Shown: positions 6,729 through 9,666 of the stretch, one piece after another
Numbering within the stretch: the first letter of the stretch is position 1
Layout of the letters: each line of letters begins with the position of its first letter
Assembly (NCBI GenBank): GCA_003224135.1
Contig: QHYO01000478.1
Location: 1-9,666, forward strand
Reading direction: 5' to 3'
DNA: 9,666 bases
DNA from: Acidobacteriota bacterium
GTDB lineage: Bacteria > Acidobacteriota > Terriglobia > Acidiferrales > UBA7541
Program-made: the position numbers and the translations under genes
The notes under the pieces: model-generated
The model's database searches: none
What the model was told of the DNA's origin: nothing
What the model saw: only the letters and a program-made list of their open reading frames with translations

Positions 6729-8531
6729 ATGATGCTCCTAGACTATTACGGACTGAATGAACAGCCGTTCGGCGTAACGCCTGACCCTCGATATCTGTTT
6801 TTTAGCGACGGTCATCGCGAAGCGCTCGCTGCCATCTATTATGCGATCGAGGAACGTCGCGGTTTTTCGGCGCTGGTGGCGAAGCCCGGCATGGGCAAGA
6901 CAACTCTCCTTTTCCGGTTGCTCGAATCGCTTCAAGAATCTGCAAGGACAGCTTTTTTATTTCAGGCCGGGCAGGACTCAAGGGATTTTCTTGACAGTCT
7001 GGTTCGGGATCTTGGAATTGCCGCGAAATCGACGGACCTTCCTGCGCTGCACGACGCGCTGAACACGATGCTGGTAAAGGAGATGGAGGAAAATCGGCGC
7101 GTAGTGGTTGTGATAGACGAAGCGCAGAATTTAACCGAGCAGATGCTCGAACAAGTCCGGCTCCTCTCGAACTTCGAGACTCCCGCTGCAAAAATGATAC
7201 ACATCGTCCTGGCGGGACAACCAGGTCTTGCGGACAAACTGGCAAGTCCTGCTTTGACGCAGTTGCGCCAGCGCGTCGGCTCCGTCGCGCATCTGCCAGC
7301 TCTGAACTTAAAGGAAATCACGCAATATGTAGATCACCGGCTCGGTGCTGCAGGCTATCGAGGACCACAATTATTTGCCTCCGATGCTCTTGAAAACATC
7401 GCTGCGATCAGCGAAGGCATTCCTAGAAACATCAACAGCATCTGTTTTCAGTCGCTATCCCTCGGCTTCGTTTACCAAAAACGTCAGATCGACACGGCGA
7501 TCGTGCGCGAAGTTTCCCGAGACTTGGAGCTAAGGAAAGAAACACAGGCACGGCACACCGGCCCGAAAGTAACGGTAAGTCCGATTACCGCCGGAACCCG
7601 AGCCCGCGCACCTCGCGCGCTCAGTCCAGCGACAGCAACTTGGCCAGCATTCCCGGCGGCAGCGCAGGCAGCAGACTTCGGGTACTACGGCATGCCGCAT
7701 TCGAGCGAGCGGAAGGCCCTGCGTTCGAGCCTCGGCATGATTGCTTTTTTGCTGGTCTTCCTGCCGCTGATAACTTTTGGGGCTTTGACGAAGGCGGGCA
7801 TTGTGGACGGCAATGCCGTTATAGAGCGCTTTGCGAATGTGGTGAGACATTCGGACCCACAATCAGGGCGTGTGCCAACCGCGTCAACGCCAGGGCCAGC
7901 GACGTCAACGCCACCGCTCGTGAATTCAGCTCAGAAATCCGAAGGTAACATTTCCGAAGCCGACCCGCCCGTGTCGGTACCGACTTCTTCGGGCGCATCT
8001 TCTTCGGGCTCATTTTCTTCCGGCTCACCAGGTCCCGCGATGAAGGACAATAGTGCCGCTCCACCACCTGCTGACGCCAGCAAGCCGATGTTAATTCGAT
8101 TGACCCGCAAGCAGACGGTAAACGATCTTGCCACCGAATACTTCGGAACTTCGGACCGATCTGCAGTGCAGTTAATCCTTTCACAGAATCCAAAAGTTCG
8201 GCATGCGTACCAAATGCTTCCAGCAGGAACGCAGCTCGTACTTCCCGCAAAATCTACGATCAGCAAGCAGAGTGCGGAACCGAATCCTGAGCAAGCGAAC
8301 ACACAAGAAAAATCTGAGGCACGCTCAGTTGCCCAGGGCACCCGAAAATACGGCCGAGTAAGGGTTCCACGAGACGAAACACTATTTCAATTTGCGTTGG
8401 AGGAGCTAGGCAAAGGGGACTGGGAGACAGTGCGGAGAATCCGCGCGGCGAATCCGCAAATTCGAGATCCTTACCAGATTCTCGAAAAGGGCCAGTGGGT
8501 GAAACTTCCTGAGGAGATTGCGCAGCGTTAG
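6729..8531 (+). CDS. ExeA-like AAA+ ATPase with transmembrane helix and two LysM-like domains
   Basis: A 600-residue protein. The N-terminal AAA+ domain (about 1-270) resembles ExeA/GspA and exosortase-associated ATPases: YYGLNEQPFGVTPDPRYLF at 6-24, Walker A KPGMGKTT (52-59), Walker B VVVVIDEAQN with D130/E131, sensor LAGQP (161-165) and QLRQRV with Arg180/182. A Pro/Ala-rich linker leads to one transmembrane helix (about 335-353), then a Pro/Ser/Gly-rich spacer and two LysM-like domains (about 453-507 and 541-594) with paired motifs QNPKVRHAYQMLPAGTQLVL and ANPQIRDPYQILEKGQWVKL. The layout puts the ATPase in the cytoplasm and the LysM pair in the periplasm on peptidoglycan. ExeA is known to bind peptidoglycan and help assemble a secretion channel, so a similar task for polysaccharide export is plausible. 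Translation starts at ATG 6729 or the adjacent ATG 6732; no clear Shine-Dalgarno is present, suggesting coupling to the upstream gene. Confidence 0.87.
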   Translation: MMLLDYYGLNEQPFGVTPDPRYLFFSDGHREALAAIYYAIEERRGFSALVAKPGMGKTTLLFRLLESLQESARTAFLFQAGQDSRDFLDSLVRDLGIAAKSTDLPALHDALNTMLVKEMEENRRVVVVIDEAQNLTEQMLEQVRLLSNFETPAAKMIHIVLAGQPGLADKLASPALTQLRQRVGSVAHLPALNLKEITQYVDHRLGAAGYRGPQLFASDALENIAAISEGIPRNINSICFQSLSLGFVYQKRQIDTAIVREVSRDLELRKETQARHTGPKVTVSPITAGTRARAPRALSPATATWPAFPAAAQAADFGYYGMPHSSERKALRSSLGMIAFLLVFLPLITFGALTKAGIVDGNAVIERFANVVRHSDPQSGRVPTASTPGPATSTPPLVNSAQKSEGNISEADPPVSVPTSSGASSSGSFSSGSPGPAMKDNSAAPPPADASKPMLIRLTRKQTVNDLATEYFGTSDRSAVQLILSQNPKVRHAYQMLPAGTQLVLPAKSTISKQSAEPNPEQANTQEKSEARSVAQGTRKYGRVRVPRDETLFQFALEELGKGDWETVRRIRAANPQIRDPYQILEKGQWVKLPEEIAQR

Positions 8532-8569
8532 GGAATCGTCGCGATCATTCCGAACTAGAGAGCACTCCA

Positions 8570-9361
8570 ATGAAAGCAATTTCAAGCGCAGTTTTAGTGA
8601 TTCTAACTTCCATCGTCACCAGTGATGCGTTCGCATATCAGTCTCAACAGGCTCAACAGTCACAACAAGGGCAACAATCGCAGCAGCCACAAGCACCTCG
8701 GAAAGATTCAGGCACGCCGCCTGTCCCGCCCCCACCTTCGCAATCAGCAGGTCCGCGACCTGACTCGGCGGGCCGGCCGGAACTGCATCAGCGTTATCCG
8801 AGGTACAAAATCGGCGCGAACGACGTGATGGATTTGACTTTCCGGTATACGCCGGAATTCAACCAGGAAGTCACCGTGCAGCCCGATGGATATATCCAAC
8901 TCAAAGGCTTGCCCGCAGATGTGCACGCCCAGGGTCTAACTGTCGTGGAGCTCACAAACAATCTCCAAAAAGCATATTCGTCGATTCTGCATGATCCCGT
9001 CATCAACGTTGTCTTGAAAGATTTTGACAAGCCCTACTTCATCGCTGGTGGATTCGTTGGAAAGCCAGGCAAATACGACCTTCGCGGAACGACGACCGCA
9101 AGTCAGGCCATCGCAATCGCCGGCGGATTTGCCGACGGCGCGAAAAACTCACAGGTGGTGCTCTTTAGGCGATATTCCGACGAATGGATGGAAACGAAGG
9201 TGCTCGACCTCAAGACGGTGTTGAAAGGCAAAAATGTGAACGAAGACACCGTGCTTCAGCCTGGAGATATGCTCTTCGTACCGAAGTCCACGTTTGCGAA
9301 AATTGAGAAGTTTTTGCCTCGGACCTCCATAGGCAGTTTTTTTAGCTCGCCAATACCCTAA
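8570..9361 (+). CDS. Wza-type polysaccharide export protein with Gln-rich N-terminus
   Basis: A 263-residue secreted protein of the outer-membrane polysaccharide export family. A signal peptide (1-22, cleavage after AFA) is followed by a Gln-rich stretch (24-41), a Pro-rich linker (to about 70), the Poly_export domain (about 77-150: RYKIGANDVMDLTF, VQPDGYIQLKGL, DPVINVVL) and an SLBB/beta-grasp domain (about 155-238: FIAGGFVGKPGKYDL, ASQAIAIAGGF, ending LQPGDMLFVPKS). The short C-terminal segment FAKIEKFLPRTSIGSFFSS could be the amphipathic pore helix. It would form the periplasmic/outer-membrane conduit for the exopolysaccharide. Unlike E. coli Wza there is no lipobox cysteine, and only one clear SLBB-type domain, so the protein is shorter than Wza. 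The gene begins 38 bp after the ATPase gene; Shine-Dalgarno-like AGAG precedes the ATG at 8570. Confidence 0.9.
   Translation: MKAISSAVLVILTSIVTSDAFAYQSQQAQQSQQGQQSQQPQAPRKDSGTPPVPPPPSQSAGPRPDSAGRPELHQRYPRYKIGANDVMDLTFRYTPEFNQEVTVQPDGYIQLKGLPADVHAQGLTVVELTNNLQKAYSSILHDPVINVVLKDFDKPYFIAGGFVGKPGKYDLRGTTTASQAIAIAGGFADGAKNSQVVLFRRYSDEWMETKVLDLKTVLKGKNVNEDTVLQPGDMLFVPKSTFAKIEKFLPRTSIGSFFSSPIP
8639..8692 (+). repeat. CAA/CAG-rich coding repeat (poly-Gln tract)
   Basis: An imperfect repeat encodes residues 24-41 of the export protein, pattern Q-x-Q-Q (QSQQAQQSQQGQQSQQPQ), directly after the predicted signal peptide cleavage site. Codons alternate CAA and CAG with Ser, Ala, Gly or Pro between Gln pairs. 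Such triplet repeats can change length by slippage without breaking the frame. Confidence 0.75.
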
Positions 9362-9450
9362 GCCAACGAAGTCAAATGTCAGCACCTAAGGTGTACACAG
9401 AGCAGATAGGTTGACCGCAAGGAGCATCGAGTCTGCGGAGAGAAGGCGTA

Positions 9451-9666
9451 ATGAGCGGCCAAGAACTAATCGTCAGAGAACGCGCTGATCTTTCAACAGT
9501 TCGTCTAGCGCCACGCAATCTGGTCGGGATCATTTTCCGGCGGCGCAGAACGATCTCATATACATTCGCTGCAGTCATGGGAGGCGCGATTCTCGCTGTT
9601 TTGCTTCTGCCCAGCAAATACGAAGCGGAAACGAAACTCCTGCTGCATCGGGAGCGAGTTGATCCG
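9451..9666 (+). CDS. Wzz/GumC-type polysaccharide chain-length determinant, N-terminal part
   Basis: Only the first 72 codons are present; the gene runs off the right edge. The start ATG at 9451 has a good AGAAGG Shine-Dalgarno 5 nt upstream. The sequence shows a basic juxtamembrane stretch (RNLVGIIFRRRRTISYTF, 22-39), a first transmembrane helix (about 35-53, AAVMGGAILAVLLL) and then PSKYEAETKLLLHRERVDP. This is the typical start of the Wzz domain in periplasmic co-polymerases, inner-membrane proteins that set polysaccharide chain length and link polymerisation to the export channel. Some members carry a C-terminal tyrosine-kinase domain, which cannot be judged here. The position after the export gene (89-bp gap) is the usual order in such operons. 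Confidence 0.85.
   Translation, partial: MSGQELIVRERADLSTVRLAPRNLVGIIFRRRRTISYTFAAVMGGAILAVLLLPSKYEAETKLLLHRERVDP

Noticed and set aside
7819..8341. Minus-strand open frames opposite the Pro/Ser-rich part of the ATPase gene
   Set aside because: Caused by biased composition of the linker; no domain features or start signals.

Overview
The window (9,666 bp, moderate GC) looks like a chromosomal segment of a soil-type bacterium. Acidobacteriota is my best guess. That rests on gene order (PilZ, NusG-like, ExeA-like ATPase, Wza-like, Wzz-like) and on the style of the debranching enzyme and GT4 proteins, not on any marker gene. I see no rRNA, tRNA, CRISPR array or mobile element.

Left half (1-5014), all on the minus strand. 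In order of transcription: an orphan NarL/LuxR-type response regulator with a degenerate receiver (4307-5014); a GT4 glycosyltransferase broken by an internal deletion and frame change (3091-4117, GTG start); an amylo-alpha-1,6-glucosidase-type debranching enzyme (910-3078, TTG start, 12 bp after the glycosyltransferase stop); and a second NarL-type regulator with a fully canonical receiver (1-643, cut by the left edge). No histidine kinase is visible for either regulator.

Centre (5015-5678). About 660 bp without a convincing gene separate the minus-strand block from a divergent plus-strand operon. The stretch holds several inverted repeats, including a long imperfect one at 5128-5202, a strong hairpin at 5482-5514 and a GTGACAA/TTGTCAC dyad at 5602-5636. 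It probably carries the control region for both directions.

Right half (5679-9666), all on the plus strand. This is the head of an exopolysaccharide synthesis/export operon: a PilZ domain protein (candidate c-di-GMP receptor), a NusG/UpxY-like antiterminator, a 600-residue membrane ATPase (ExeA-like AAA+ domain, one transmembrane helix, two LysM-like domains), a Wza-type export protein with a Gln-rich N-terminus, and the first 72 residues of a Wzz/GumC-type chain-length protein cut by the right edge. The likely logic is two regulators at the operon head (second-messenger sensing and processive antitermination) controlling envelope-spanning export machinery, with the ATPase possibly helping the export complex pass the peptidoglycan.

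The most notable points are the damaged glycosyltransferase, the phosphorylation-dead receiver, the AAA-TM-LysM-LysM architecture and the structured central intergenic region.
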